Notes under the pieces: model-generated
What the model saw: the letters and a program-made list of their open reading frames with translations, nothing else
Databases searched by the model: none
What the model was told of the DNA's origin: nothing
Translations under genes and position numbers: made by a program
Origin: Amycolatopsis umgeniensis
Lineage (GTDB): Bacteria; Actinomycetota; Actinomycetes; Mycobacteriales; Pseudonocardiaceae
NCBI RefSeq assembly: GCF_014205155.1
Contig: NZ_JACHMX010000001.1
Location: 3,162,001 to 3,226,000, forward strand
Direction of reading: 5' to 3'
Length of the DNA: 64,000 bases
In this document: positions 43,770 through 52,420 of the stretch, one piece after another
Layout: the number at the start of each line of letters is the position of its first letter
How positions within the stretch are numbered: the stretch's first letter is position 1

Positions 43770-44438
43770 GTGAACCAGCGCCCACTGCGAGTGCTGCTCG
43801 TCGACGACGACCCCCTCGTGCGAACCGGTTTGTCGATGATCCTGTCGAGCACGGAGGACATCCGGGTCATCGCCGAAGCGGGCGACGGTGACGAGGCCGT
43901 GCCGAAGGTGACCATGCACGCTCCCGACGTCGTGCTGATGGACATCAGGATGCGCCGGATGAACGGTCTCATCGCGACAGCCGCCGTCACTGCGCTGCCC
44001 AATCCGCCGAAGGTCCTCGTGCTGACCACCTACGACCTCGACGAGTACGTTTTCGACGCGCTCGGCGCGGGCGCCAGCGGGTTCCTGCTGAAAGAGGGTT
44101 CTCCGCAGGAGATCATCGACGCGGTGCGCGTGGTCGCGGCGGGTGAGGCGATGTTGTCGCCGCGGACGACGCGAAAGCTCATCGGGCATTTCGTCGCGAC
44201 CCGGATGAGCCCTCGCCGTCATCGGGCGCAAGCCGGGCTGAGCACGCTGACCGAACGCGAACGGGAGATCGTCACCGCCGTCGCGCAGGGCGGGACCAAC
44301 GCCGGGATCGGCGCGGAACTGCATCTGAGCGAAGCGACGGTGAAGACCCACATCACCCGGATCTTCGCGAAACTCGACGCGACCAACCGGGTCCAGCTGA
44401 CGATCTTCGCCTACGAAGCCGGGCTCGTCGCTCCCTGA
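43770..44438 (+). CDS. NarL/LuxR-type response regulator
   Basis: 222 residues from GTG 43770. Receiver domain with the acidic pocket VDDDP and phosphoacceptor Asp58 (VVLMDIRM), conserved Thr and Lys (VLTTYD, LLKEGS); LuxR-type helix-turn-helix at about 155-215 (LTEREREIVTAVAQGGTNAGIG, LSEATVKTHITRIFAKL). It is the partner of the kinase just upstream. The 3' end overlaps the convergent membrane gene by 28 bp. Confidence 0.94.
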   Translation: MNQRPLRVLLVDDDPLVRTGLSMILSSTEDIRVIAEAGDGDEAVPKVTMHAPDVVLMDIRMRRMNGLIATAAVTALPNPPKVLVLTTYDLDEYVFDALGAGASGFLLKEGSPQEIIDAVRVVAAGEAMLSPRTTRKLIGHFVATRMSPRRHRAQAGLSTLTEREREIVTAVAQGGTNAGIGAELHLSEATVKTHITRIFAKLDATNRVQLTIFAYEAGLVAP

Positions 44439-44995
44439 CGGTCCGTACCGAGCAACCCCGCGACGACTGTCGCCCAGAGGACCACGGCACCGCCGAAGCC
44501 CGGCACGAGCTGCCAGGCCGCCGTCCAGCCCGCGATCGCGAGCACGGCGCTCAGCACGGCGACGACGCACAGCAACGCGCTCAGCACCAGGAAACGCCGG
44601 GAGCCGAACAACTTCGAGAACGGCAGGAAGTGCAAGCCGACCACGAAGAGCACCCAGGCGGGCACGGCTTCGGGAAGTTCGAAAACCGCCGAGAGCACCC
44701 TCGACCCGGCGAAGATCCCCACGAGCATGAGCAGCACGGCGATCCCGTACAGCTTGCCGAACGGGCTGTCCTCCCGTCCGCCGCCCGCGGGCAGCCCGGC
44801 ACCGCGGCGGGCTGTCAGGACGAGCCAACCGGCCAGTCCCAGCACCGCGACGACACCCAGGATGATCAGCGGCGTCGATCCACTGGAGACGGAGGAGGCC
44901 CCGAAGAACCACCACCCGGCCCCGAATCCCACTCCGATCGCGGAACTGATCAGCAGCGTGATCAGGTGCCCCTTGGTGAATTGTCCGTCCGTCAT
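44411..44995 (-). CDS. Multi-pass membrane protein, unknown function
   Basis: 194 residues from ATG 44995. Six hydrophobic segments, with a short Gly-rich loop (GLPAGGGREDSPFGKLYG). VGLHFLPFSKLFGSRRFLVLSALLCVVAV, in part, is a pattern I have seen in small actinobacterial membrane proteins of unknown role. It overlaps the 3' end of the response regulator gene on the other strand by 28 bp. Confidence 0.72.
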   Translation of the reverse strand: MTDGQFTKGHLITLLISSAIGVGFGAGWWFFGASSVSSGSTPLIILGVVAVLGLAGWLVLTARRGAGLPAGGGREDSPFGKLYGIAVLLMLVGIFAGSRVLSAVFELPEAVPAWVLFVVGLHFLPFSKLFGSRRFLVLSALLCVVAVLSAVLAIAGWTAAWQLVPGFGGAVVLWATVVAGLLGTDRQGATSPAS

Positions 44996-45041
44996 CGCTC
45001 TCGGGTCTCCTCCTCCCCCCGGCGGAACAGTACCTCGAGGC

Positions 45042-45878
45042 TTACGCGAGCCCGGCAAGGATGGTCGCGGCCTCCCGCGGATGGAGGAGGAAGCGGACGT
45101 GGCTGCTCTCGAGCGAACGCACGTCGGTCGGGTTGTCCGGTGTGAGCGCGTCCGCCTCCTTGATGAAGCGGTCCTGCAGCGCGAGCGGCATGGAGCGGTC
45201 TTCGGTGAGCCGGATGTAGGTGCGCGGGATCCGGCCCCAGGTGGCGGCGTCGGCCTTCTCGGTACCCGCGTCGAGGCTCTCGTCCGGCTCGAGCGTGTTG
45301 AGGTAGGCGAAGAACTCCTGATCGGTGCCGTCTTCGAGCATCGCGGTCTTCAACGCGGCCAGCAGCGTGGGATCGGCGGTACGCCAGTTCATCCGGAGTG
45401 CGCCGAGCGCGGCCGGGTCGGCGATGACGACACCGCCGACATCGTTGAGCGCGCTGCTCGCGTTCTCGGGGCCCTGCATGTACTCGCCCACTGTCGCGTC
45501 GACGCAGCACCAGGCGGAGATGTAGACGATCCGGTCGATCAGCTCCGGGACGGCGTTGCCGACCCCGGTGAGCGTGACCCCGCCGCGACTGTGTCCGACC
45601 AGGATGACCGGACCGTTCTCGGCGACCTTGCGGACGACGTCCACCACCTGCTCGACGGCTTCGGCCGCGGTGACGTCGGCCTGGTTCGAGGGCGCCGCGG
45701 CCAGCGCCGCGAGGTCTTGCGGCGCCTGGTAAGCCGCCTGGAAACCGGCGCCGAAGCCGTGTCCGGGAAGGTCGACGGCCAGCGTGCGGTGCCCGAGCAG
45801 GGCGAGCTCGCGTTGCAGCGGGTTCCAGGTGAACGAGTTGCTGTTGGAGCCGTGGACGAAAACGTAGGTCGGAGTCAC
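45042..45878 (-). CDS. Alpha/beta-fold hydrolase
   Basis: 278 residues from GTG 45878. An oxyanion motif (VFVHGSNSNSFTW), nucleophile Ser in LVGHSRGG, and a late His in ESSHVRFLLHP. It resembles the plant-esterase/salicylate-esterase (hydroxynitrile-lyase-like) branch. Substrate unknown. It is the last intact gene before the decayed region that starts near 46 kb. Confidence 0.88.
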   Translation of the reverse strand: MTPTYVFVHGSNSNSFTWNPLQRELALLGHRTLAVDLPGHGFGAGFQAAYQAPQDLAALAAAPSNQADVTAAEAVEQVVDVVRKVAENGPVILVGHSRGGVTLTGVGNAVPELIDRIVYISAWCCVDATVGEYMQGPENASSALNDVGGVVIADPAALGALRMNWRTADPTLLAALKTAMLEDGTDQEFFAYLNTLEPDESLDAGTEKADAATWGRIPRTYIRLTEDRSMPLALQDRFIKEADALTPDNPTDVRSLESSHVRFLLHPREAATILAGLA

Positions 45879-45969
45879 GGCTCGTATCCTGACATCCCGG
45901 CTTTGCCCGGATGACGATCATGGGTGACAGATCACGGTTCGCCGCCCCCGAGCGGAACTCAGCGCGAAA

Positions 45970-46006
45970 GGTGTCGCGAGCGGCCCCCTCGTCCGCTCGC
46001 GACACC
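45970..46006. terminator. Hairpin at the left border of the decayed region
   Basis: Perfect 14-bp arms GGTGTCGCGAGCGG / CCGCTCGCGACACC with a 9-nt loop; TCGCGA inside each arm is itself palindromic. It lies between the hydrolase start (minus) and the pseudogene (plus) and has no obvious gene to terminate, so the original neighbour may be lost. Confidence 0.55.
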
Positions 46007-46086
46007 CGGCCTCATGTGCCGTCACGCAGGTTCATGTGCGTAATCGCCTTCAGGCTCGGGACCATCGCCGCCCGCCGGATCCGTGA

Positions 46087-47071
46087 TCATCGTGTCGAAC
46101 AGGTTCAACGGATGCGATTCGCCACGCCAATCCCGCGATCGACGGCGTCGGCGTTCCTGTTCCCGGGCGATCCAGTCCCGCCCAAGCCGTGTTCGGCGCC
46201 ACTGGCGATCGCCCGAACTGCTCTCCCGCGGGCACCTCTACCGACGCTCAGGAACACGAGCCTCAGAAAATCGCTCACGCGGCAACGATCGTGGCCGTCG
46301 GTCAGCGACTGCGCGTCCCCGAACACGGCTGGATCGTCGCCGTCACCACCGCGCTCACCGAGTCACGCCTTCAGAACCTCGACCACGGCGACCGCGACAG
46401 CCTCGGCCTGTTCCAGCAACGCCCTTCCATGGGATGGGGAACCGCAAGCCAGATCATGGATCCCGGCTACAGTGCGAACAGTTCTACCGACATCTCCTGG
46501 CTGTACCGAACCGGCAGAGCGTCCCAGTCGCCGAAGCCGCCCAAACCGTGCCACGTTCAGGTTTTCCCGATCGGTACGCGCGGTTCGAAGACGTCGCACG
46601 GCAGATCGTGGCCGCCGTTCAAGGCGCCGTATGTCCGACCGGGACGTCGGGGCAGCTACGCACCGAGTGGCCCTCCGAACAGGCCGACCTGCCCGACCCC
46701 ACCAGCGGTGGGCGAATCACCCCACGCACTCTGAACCTCGTGCAAACACTGCGTGCCAACGGAATGACCGGCAACGGGCTCGGCTGCTTCGCACACCGGC
46801 CAGCCAACCCGGACTCCGCCCCCAAGGCCGCGCCTGCGACGTCATGTTCAATCCGCACGACGAGACGTCAGTGGCCAGAGGCTGGCAAGTCGCGAACTGG
46901 CTCATCGCCCATCAGGCGGATCTCGGCGTTCGCTACCTCATCTGGCAGGGCAAGTACTGGTCAGCCGACAACCAGACCTGGAGCACATACCAATCCAGTG
47001 CCTACGGCTGCCCGAATCCGAACAACCTCACTGGCTGCCACTACGACCACATTCACATCTCGATGTATTGA
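46087..47071 (+). pseudogene. Lytic-transglycosylase-like protein split across three frames
   Basis: Three consecutive frames read as one protein. Frame one (46087 to about 46475) holds AATIVAVGQRLRVPEHGW, ALTESRLQNLD and DSLGLFQQRPSMGWGT; frame two (about 46475-46830) continues with FYRHLLAVPNRQSVPVAEAA, ARFEDVARQIVAAVQG and LGCFAHRPANPDS; frame three (about 46830-47071) ends with GRACDVMFNP, GWQVANWLIAHQADLGVRYL and GCHYDHIHISMY. One-base losses near 46475 (GCGAACAGTTC) and 46828 (CCCAAGGCCGCG) explain both shifts. Relatives are encoded on actinobacterial conjugative elements and act on peptidoglycan. Sequencing error is an alternative explanation. Confidence 0.8.
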
Positions 47072-47226
47072 TTTTGTCAATTATTCGGTGAGGCTAGAGT
47101 GCGCAACCTGGCACACCGGCAACCGAGACCACACCGCCCGTTGCTCAGAGTGCGGTGCGGCCTCGGGTCGTCGCTCTATCATGCTGCTTCGATAAGGCGT
47201 CATGAGACGCCTGGCAAACCTTCCGG

Positions 47227-47895
47227 CTAGGTAACCGGCGTCACGCCCAGCGCCGAGTTGATGGCGTTGACATTGACGTGGTAGTTCTTCCGAGAACATT
47301 CCCGCCCGGTGACCCCGACGCAAGGGGCCACGTACTGCGAGTTGTAATTTCTTGCCGCGATCATCCCGCGAAGCTTGACTTGCCCACTGCCTCGTCCAGC
47401 CTGATTATAGGCCGGACCACCACTGTCGCCCTCACCGGCGGATGCATGACTGGTGGTCGGAAGCGTCGCCGTAAAGCCTGGTCCGACTGCGCCGAATCCG
47501 TAATCAACGGTCATACCGACCTCATCGACCACAGGCCCGCACACCTGACCGGAAAAAGCCCCATCTTCGCAGATGACTTCCCCAAGAACCGGATCAGACC
47601 ACGAATGTACTGGCAAACCCAGCGTTGAAGTCCATCCGTCGACATAGACAGTCGGATTGTACGACTGCCCTTCCAAGGTCATGGAGTCCGTTGCGGTGCT
47701 GCGCGGCCCTTCATTCCCGACAACCCGATCACTGAGCCCGGCACGCCAGGGAGAGGAGGTCCTGTGCTGGCAATGCCCCGACGTCAGCAGCGCTCGCGCA
47801 CCATTGGATTTCTGCACCGTCCACCCCGTACTACACCCCTCCGTCCCGATGTTGTCCACGATCAACGATCCACCCCAAAAAGGGGACGTATCAGC
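47227..47895 (-). pseudogene. Trypsin-like (S1) protease catalytic part, out of frame with its N-terminus
   Basis: About 222 residues beginning ADTSPFWGGSLIVDNIG. His in LLTSGHCQ and Ser in GEGDSGGPAY mark an S1-type protease; several cysteines are present. The preceding segment of the same protein is in another frame (next entry), and the first frame stops at 47891-47893 inside CCGGGAGGCTGATACG, where one extra G would account for the shift. Without it the two parts read as one secreted zymogen of about 425 residues. Codon use and GC are lower than in the flanking chromosome. Confidence 0.72.
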
Positions 47896-48499
47896 CTCCC
47901 GGGATGATGCCGAGTACTTCCCCCCCGTGCGTCAACTGCACAGGCACTGTCGACGATACCGACATGGACTGCAAGTCCACCTTGCTCGTGTCGACCCCGA
48001 CCGTGATGCCAGTGAAATCAGCGTTCGGTGACGCACTGACAACCTTGGGAGAGTTCTCCGAAACAATGCGACGCGCCTCTTTGACAAGCTCGTCATACGA
48101 GTATGGCACTACGGAAAAATGAAGCGCAACCCCGCCACGCTCCGATTCCGCGTACTGCCTGATCTCCGCAGGAGGTTCACGATGCCAATATATAGTCACC
48201 GCGTTCGTTTCCGGCTCGATTCGAGCTTGAACGTACCCGGACAACTTGCGCGATTGCGCGAACCCCTGCACCGCTTCGATCAGATCGAGCGCCGGCTCCT
48301 GTGCCGTCATCCGGGCATCCTTCCCGCCAAGGACCAGTTCACGCTTATCGCCCGACGGGCCGGCTTTCGCAGCACTCGCGACTTCATCCACCAACGTCGC
48401 TTGCGAAGCCGAAGCCACGTTGGACGTCGATACAAGAAGAGCGCAGGCAACTACGGCGATACCGCAAAGAACAGGTCGTCTTCGTCTCAACACAAACAT
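47891..48499 (-). pseudogene. Signal peptide and pro-region of the frameshifted S1 protease
   Basis: 202 residues from ATG 48499, with GAGGGG upstream. A twin-Arg-rich N-terminus and hydrophobic core (VLCGIAVVACALLVSTSNVASAS) make a signal peptide; the rest resembles the inhibitor-like pro-region of alpha-lytic or streptogrisin proteases (YVQARIEPETNAVTIYWH, ITVGVDTSKVDLQSM). It stops ahead of the catalytic domain. It could be translated as a free pro-region, but the fused reading is more natural. Confidence 0.65.
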
Positions 48500-49389
48500 T
48501 GTACCCCTCATTCAGATCGCATGGTATCGACAAGGCGAAGACTCGATGAGGATCCACGGAAATACCGAATGGTGATTCGGGCTGACCTCCCCATCAGTCC
48601 AAGGACGACGCTAGCCACCCGTACAGGTAACGATCACCGCCAACCGGGTGATCCGAACAGCCCGTACCCACCCGATACGCTATTCACACACCGAGAGTCA
48701 GCAACTCAGTGCGATACCCTGAATACGAAGAATGGGACGAGATTTTCCACTCGCAGGGCAGATTTCGAACTCACACTCCGAGTCGCCGACGAATCCTTCA
48801 GTGACTGCGGCCCAGCAGTCCAGAAGATCGACGGAACCACCGACATCGACCTCGTGATCGTGCGTGGATACCGCCCGTTCATGTCGCGGCAGCGGGTCCG
48901 CGCACCGTGCGTTACGCCGCGGTTTCCGAGTGCCATTCACTGGCGAGCGGTGTTGGATGCCCGGCGGGCGGGTGTGCCGCACCTCCTCGGAGGTGCTCCC
49001 GCTCGCCGGGTCCCGGTCACGCTTGAACAGCGCGTGTCAGGGCGCCGCCCCAGCAAGGGGGTGGTCCAGGAGTGCGTGTTCGGCGGCCGTCACGACGTCC
49101 GGCCAGGTCCGCCCGGCGAGTTCGCTGCGTTGCACGAGGACGGCCAGGGCCTCCGCTCGCGGGGCGAGGCGCCAGTCCAGTCGATCTCAGCAGCCGTGAG
49201 AACTGACTGCCGGACCTTCGCGCCGCGCCTTCCGTACCACGAACTACCACCGCCTCCACCAAGGATCACCGGCATCGACGGCGGTTCGAAGGCATCGGGA
49301 GCCATGTCCCTACGTGCACCGGCACGAGCACAGGGGCGATACAGAACCAGCCATGCTCAGACAGTAGTGCTCGGCTCCGACAACTTCGT
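48500..49389. other. Low-GC region without an intact gene
   Basis: 890 bp between the S1 protease start and the SpdB-like gene end. The first 400 bp are visibly AT-richer than the chromosome. A 472-residue open frame on the plus strand has no recognisable content. The only gene-like piece is the short remnant on the minus strand at 49037-49186. Confidence 0.6.
49037..49186 (-). pseudogene. Possible C-terminal gene remnant
   Basis: About 48 residues reading WRLAPRAEALAVLVQRSE, LAGRTWPDVVTAAEHALLDHP and LAGAAP-stop, with normal high-GC actinobacterial codon use and amphipathic helical character. An in-frame TGA precedes it, so no start exists. I do not recognise the family; it may be the end of a mobile-element gene. 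Confidence 0.35.
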
Positions 49390-50097
49390 TCACACTGCCG
49401 CTGGCAACGACGTAGGTCTCTCAACTGGCTGCGACACTCCGCACCATTCCGAGCGGACCGCGCGTGTCAGCATGCGAGAGCGCTCCGCTCCTACGCCCAG
49501 TGCTTTGCGAAGCCCTTCTGCTGAGATGGGCCGCTGATGTGGTTCACGATGCCGGGCATCCAACTGCTTCGCACGCTCAACCAGACCGCGGTCAAGCCCC
49601 GTCGTGGCTGTGTTCGGTCCATCCGCCGCCGAGATCGCACACGCGGTACTCAAGGGTGTGCTGGCAACAGCGTCCTGAGCGCCCGTCCGTAGATCAACGA
49701 GCGCCTGCAGCAAGCCGGGTCCGACCTCGGACCAACCGATCAGCAACAGCGGCCCGACGGCATCGAACAGCGCCTTGCCGATCTCCCCAGCAATCAGAGG
49801 CTCGGCCACATTGAGAGCCAGCGTCACCGTGCTCGCGCCGACCAGCAGGCGCCACGCCGATCTGACAATCTCAGGAGTCGCGCCGTGCTCTGATAAGCGG
49901 CGGATCGCGACGAGCAAGGCCACGACCGTCAGATCCACCGCAGGTGCGACGAGCGGCGCAACCCAGAGGGGAACATCGAGCCGAAGAGCGAGGGTGAACA
50001 CGTTGCCGAACCCGAACAGGAACGTCAGGCCGACCACGACGCCCACCATCGTGCTCACAGCCGACACAACCGGATCGCGGCGGTCGCCCGTCCTCAC
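49390..50097 (-). CDS. SpdB/DUF2637-like transfer-associated membrane protein
   Basis: 235 residues from GTG 50097 (VRTGDRRDPVV), preceded by GGGGTGG; the frame opens at 50142. Four hydrophobic helices (VGLTFLFGFGNVFTLAL, VAPAVDLTVVALLVAIRRL, LLVGASTVTLALNVAEPLI, GPLLLIGWSEVGPGLLQ) match spread/DUF2637 proteins of actinomycete conjugative plasmids and AICEs; a C-terminal helix-turn-helix-like segment (ISAEGLRKALGVGAERSRMLT) is also usual there. Such proteins help plasmid spread through mycelium. It supports reading 46-50.4 kb as an integrated-element remnant. Confidence 0.72.
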   Translation of the reverse strand: MRTGDRRDPVVSAVSTMVGVVVGLTFLFGFGNVFTLALRLDVPLWVAPLVAPAVDLTVVALLVAIRRLSEHGATPEIVRSAWRLLVGASTVTLALNVAEPLIAGEIGKALFDAVGPLLLIGWSEVGPGLLQALVDLRTGAQDAVASTPLSTACAISAADGPNTATTGLDRGLVERAKQLDARHREPHQRPISAEGLRKALGVGAERSRMLTRAVRSEWCGVSQPVERPTSLPAAV

Positions 50098-50341
50098 GCC
50101 AGCCACCCCGCGGCCAGCATCGGACCAGGCATGACAACCCAAGACGCTACGAACGTCGCATGACTAGGGAGCAAGGTCTTCACCGGCATCATTTGCCACC
50201 GCCTGGCCGGGCAGGCCGCGCACCTTCAACCAGCAAGGTGTTGGCCGCAGCATCAACAGTCCTACGACGACGTCGAGCGATCGTGACAGTCGCGGAGAGC
50301 AGCAGCTCACGAGCGCCTGAGCGCTGTGTGGATGCTGTACG

Positions 50342-50415
50342 TGCCCCGGACGGGGATCGAACCCGCACTGGGTCGATTTTAAGTCGACTGCCTCTGCCAG
50401 TTGGGCTACCGGGGC
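50342..50415 (-). tRNA. tRNA with UAA anticodon (tRNA-Leu by code), short variable loop
   Basis: Acceptor stem GCCCCGG (50409-50415 complement) pairs with CCGGGGC; T arm GCGGG-TTCGATC-CCCGT; anticodon stem GTCGA/TCGAC with loop CTTAAAA, giving anticodon UAA. It is 74 nt with discriminator A; CCA is not encoded. The D stem is three base pairs with a long loop (CAACTGGCAGA). The variable region is only about five bases, whereas bacterial tRNA-Leu normally has a long variable arm. Confidence 0.85.
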
Positions 50416-50438
50416 ACCGACAGCCTAGGCGATGCCGC

Positions 50439-50936
50439 TCAGTTCGCCGCGTCAGTACGCCGATATTCGAGCCATCGGAGGCCGACCTGGTTCCAGACCG
50501 CCTGGTACTCCTCGAACTTCTCGTTGATCAGGTGGGGGTCGATCCGCTCGGGCGGCGTCGACGCGATGTAGAAACTGAGCTCGTCGCGTAGCCGATAGAG
50601 CCGGAATTGGACCTCTTCCATCAGGACCCACAGGGAACGCCAGGCGAAGAAGGGCTCCAGCGCGCCGACCACGGTCGTCACGGCCACGAGTGCGAACGCC
50701 ACACCCGTCCAGCCGTTGAGGTTCTGCAACCCGAGGATGATCGTGGACGCCGCGGACAGGGCGAGCAGCAGGAGCCTGATCGACACGGCGCGCCAGCGGA
50801 AGCGCCGCTTTCGCTGGCGGGCGTGCGCGTTGTCGCGCTCGATCCGCTCCAAGACGTGTTTCGCCAGTTCGGCCGGAGCCAGGCCGGCGGCGAGCGGAAC
50901 GGCGGGTACGGACTTCCGGAATGCCTGCACCGGCAC
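50439..50936 (-). CDS. SLATT/DUF4231-like two-helix membrane protein
   Basis: 165 residues from GTG 50936, possibly leaderless (TAGGGT lies 2 nt upstream of the start). A basic helix (ERIERDNAHARQRKRRFRWRA, shown in part), two adjacent transmembrane helices (about 50-95: IRLLLLALSAASTIILGL and WTGVAFALVAVTTVVGAL), then an amphipathic helix and FEEYQAVWNQVGLRWLEYRR. This is the layout of DUF4231/SLATT domains, which in some bacteria are membrane effectors of nucleotide-signalled defence. No SMODS or SLOG partner is nearby. Confidence 0.65.
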   Translation of the reverse strand: MPVQAFRKSVPAVPLAAGLAPAELAKHVLERIERDNAHARQRKRRFRWRAVSIRLLLLALSAASTIILGLQNLNGWTGVAFALVAVTTVVGALEPFFAWRSLWVLMEEVQFRLYRLRDELSFYIASTPPERIDPHLINEKFEEYQAVWNQVGLRWLEYRRTDAAN

Positions 50937-50946
50937 ACCCTAAACG

Positions 50947-50997
50947 CCGTGAAGGCCTCCTTCCCTACGCTCAAAGTAGGGAAGGAGGCCTTCACGG
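50947..50997. terminator. Perfect 22-bp hairpin between ndh and the SLATT gene
   Basis: Arms 50947-50968 and 50976-50997 are perfect complements with a 7-nt loop. GAAGG-CCT-CCTTC inside each arm is itself a palindrome. It lies just past the end of ndh (minus strand). Confidence 0.8.
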
Positions 50998-51007
50998 ACC
51001 TACGGAC

Positions 51008-52336
51008 TCAGGACTTCGACAGCCTGTCGAACTCCTCGCGCGGGTTGTTGATCTGGCCGAGCGAGATGACCTCGCGCCGGAACAGGCCACCCAGCATCCA
51101 GTCGAACAGGATGCGGATCTTGCGGTTCCAGGTCGGCATCGCCTTGAGGTGGTACGCGCGGTGGAAGAGCCAGGCCGGGAAGCCCTTGATCTTCAGGTTC
51201 AGCGCGTCGGCGACACCCTTGTGCAGACCGAGGCTGGCCACCGCACCCAGGTTCTTGTGGTAGTAGTCCTTCGGCTTGCCGCCGCGGATCACCTTGATGA
51301 TGTTCTTCGACAGCAGGCGTGCCTGGCGAACGGCGTGCTGCGCGTTCGGCGGGCAGGTCGCTGTCGGGTCCTGCTCGGTCCGCGAGAGGTCCGGCACGGC
51401 GGCGTTGTCACCGGCGGTCCAGACGTCGGGGTGCCCGACGACCTGCATCGCGGCGGTGGCTTCGACGCGGCCGCGCTTGTCCAGCGGCAGGTCCGAGCTC
51501 GCGAGCACCGGGTTCGCCTTCACGCCGGCGGTCCAGATGATCGTGTCGGTGTCGAATTCGGTGCCGTCCGAAAGGACGACGTGGCCGTTTTCGAACGACT
51601 TCGCCGCTGTCGACAAATAGACCTCGATGCCGCGCTTCTCAAGCTGCTCGACGGTGTACACACCGAGCGTCTCGCGCACCTCGGGGAGGATCCGCCCGGC
51701 CGCCTCGACGAGCACCCAGCGGATGTCCTCGACCTTGAGGTTCGGGTAGTAGTTCTCCACCGCGAAGCGGGTCATGTCCTCGAGTTCGGCGAGCGCCTCG
51801 ATACCGGCGAACCCGCCGCCGACGACGGTGAACGTCAGCAGACGCTTGCGCTGCTCGGGGTCGAGCGTGCTGGCGGCCTCGTCCAGCTTCGTCATGACGT
51901 GGTTGCGCAGGTAGATCGCCTCGCCGATGGTCTTGAAGGCGATGCCTTCTTCGACCAGGCCGGGGATCGGCAGGATGCGCGCCACGGCGCCGAGCGCGAC
52001 CACGAGGACGTCGTAGTTCAGCTGCTCGACATGCCCGTCGGCGGCCTCGACCGTCACGGCCTTGCGCTCGTGCTCGATCTTCGTCACGCGCGCGGTGAGC
52101 ACGTGGCAGCGCTTGAGCACGCGCCTCAGCGGCACGACCACGTGCCGCGGTTCGATCGCACCGGCCGCCGCCTCGGGCAAGAAGGGGGCATAGGTCATGT
52201 GCGGCTGCGGGTCAACGACCGTCACGGACGCTTCGTTGGCCCGGAGCATCTTCTGGAGCCCGTACGCCGTGTAGAGCCCGACGTACCCACCACCGAGGAC
52301 GAGGATCCGTGTCGGTTCCGACTTAACACCAGCCAT
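51008..52336 (-). CDS. ndh: Type II NADH dehydrogenase
   Basis: 442 residues from ATG 52336. Two Rossmann motifs: ILVLGGGYVGLYTAYGL for FAD and TFTVVGGGFAGIEALAEL for NADH, plus VWTAGDNAAVPDL near the flavin and AQHAVRQA, the quinone-site region of NDH-2. A C-terminal amphipathic helix (about 405-440) anchors it to the membrane face. It passes electrons from NADH to menaquinone without proton pumping. ATATTTCTATAG directly before the start (minus-strand view CTATAGAAATATG) is AT-rich and may include the promoter -10. Confidence 0.92.
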   Translation of the reverse strand: MAGVKSEPTRILVLGGGYVGLYTAYGLQKMLRANEASVTVVDPQPHMTYAPFLPEAAAGAIEPRHVVVPLRRVLKRCHVLTARVTKIEHERKAVTVEAADGHVEQLNYDVLVVALGAVARILPIPGLVEEGIAFKTIGEAIYLRNHVMTKLDEAASTLDPEQRKRLLTFTVVGGGFAGIEALAELEDMTRFAVENYYPNLKVEDIRWVLVEAAGRILPEVRETLGVYTVEQLEKRGIEVYLSTAAKSFENGHVVLSDGTEFDTDTIIWTAGVKANPVLASSDLPLDKRGRVEATAAMQVVGHPDVWTAGDNAAVPDLSRTEQDPTATCPPNAQHAVRQARLLSKNIIKVIRGGKPKDYYHKNLGAVASLGLHKGVADALNLKIKGFPAWLFHRAYHLKAMPTWNRKIRILFDWMLGGLFRREVISLGQINNPREEFDRLSKS

Positions 52337-52420
52337 ATTTCTATAGTCGCACCCATGAGCTGAGATCGCTCGTGTACCCCATCCCGCTGTGACCAGCGTC
52401 GCCACGGTTTCCGCACCGAT

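Noticed and set aside
36442..45878. Secondary-metabolite gene cluster around the P450
   Set aside because: No synthase, ligase, prenyltransferase or dedicated transporter is adjacent; the genes are unrelated single units.
48119..49537. 472-residue open frame on the plus strand
   Set aside because: No recognisable motif, biased composition, lies partly opposite the protease gene and crosses a region of mixed GC; long chance frames are normal in this DNA.
45900..50341. Direct-repeat attachment site matching the tRNA 3' end
   Set aside because: I searched by eye for TGCCCCGGACGGGGATCGAA near the left border and found no second copy.
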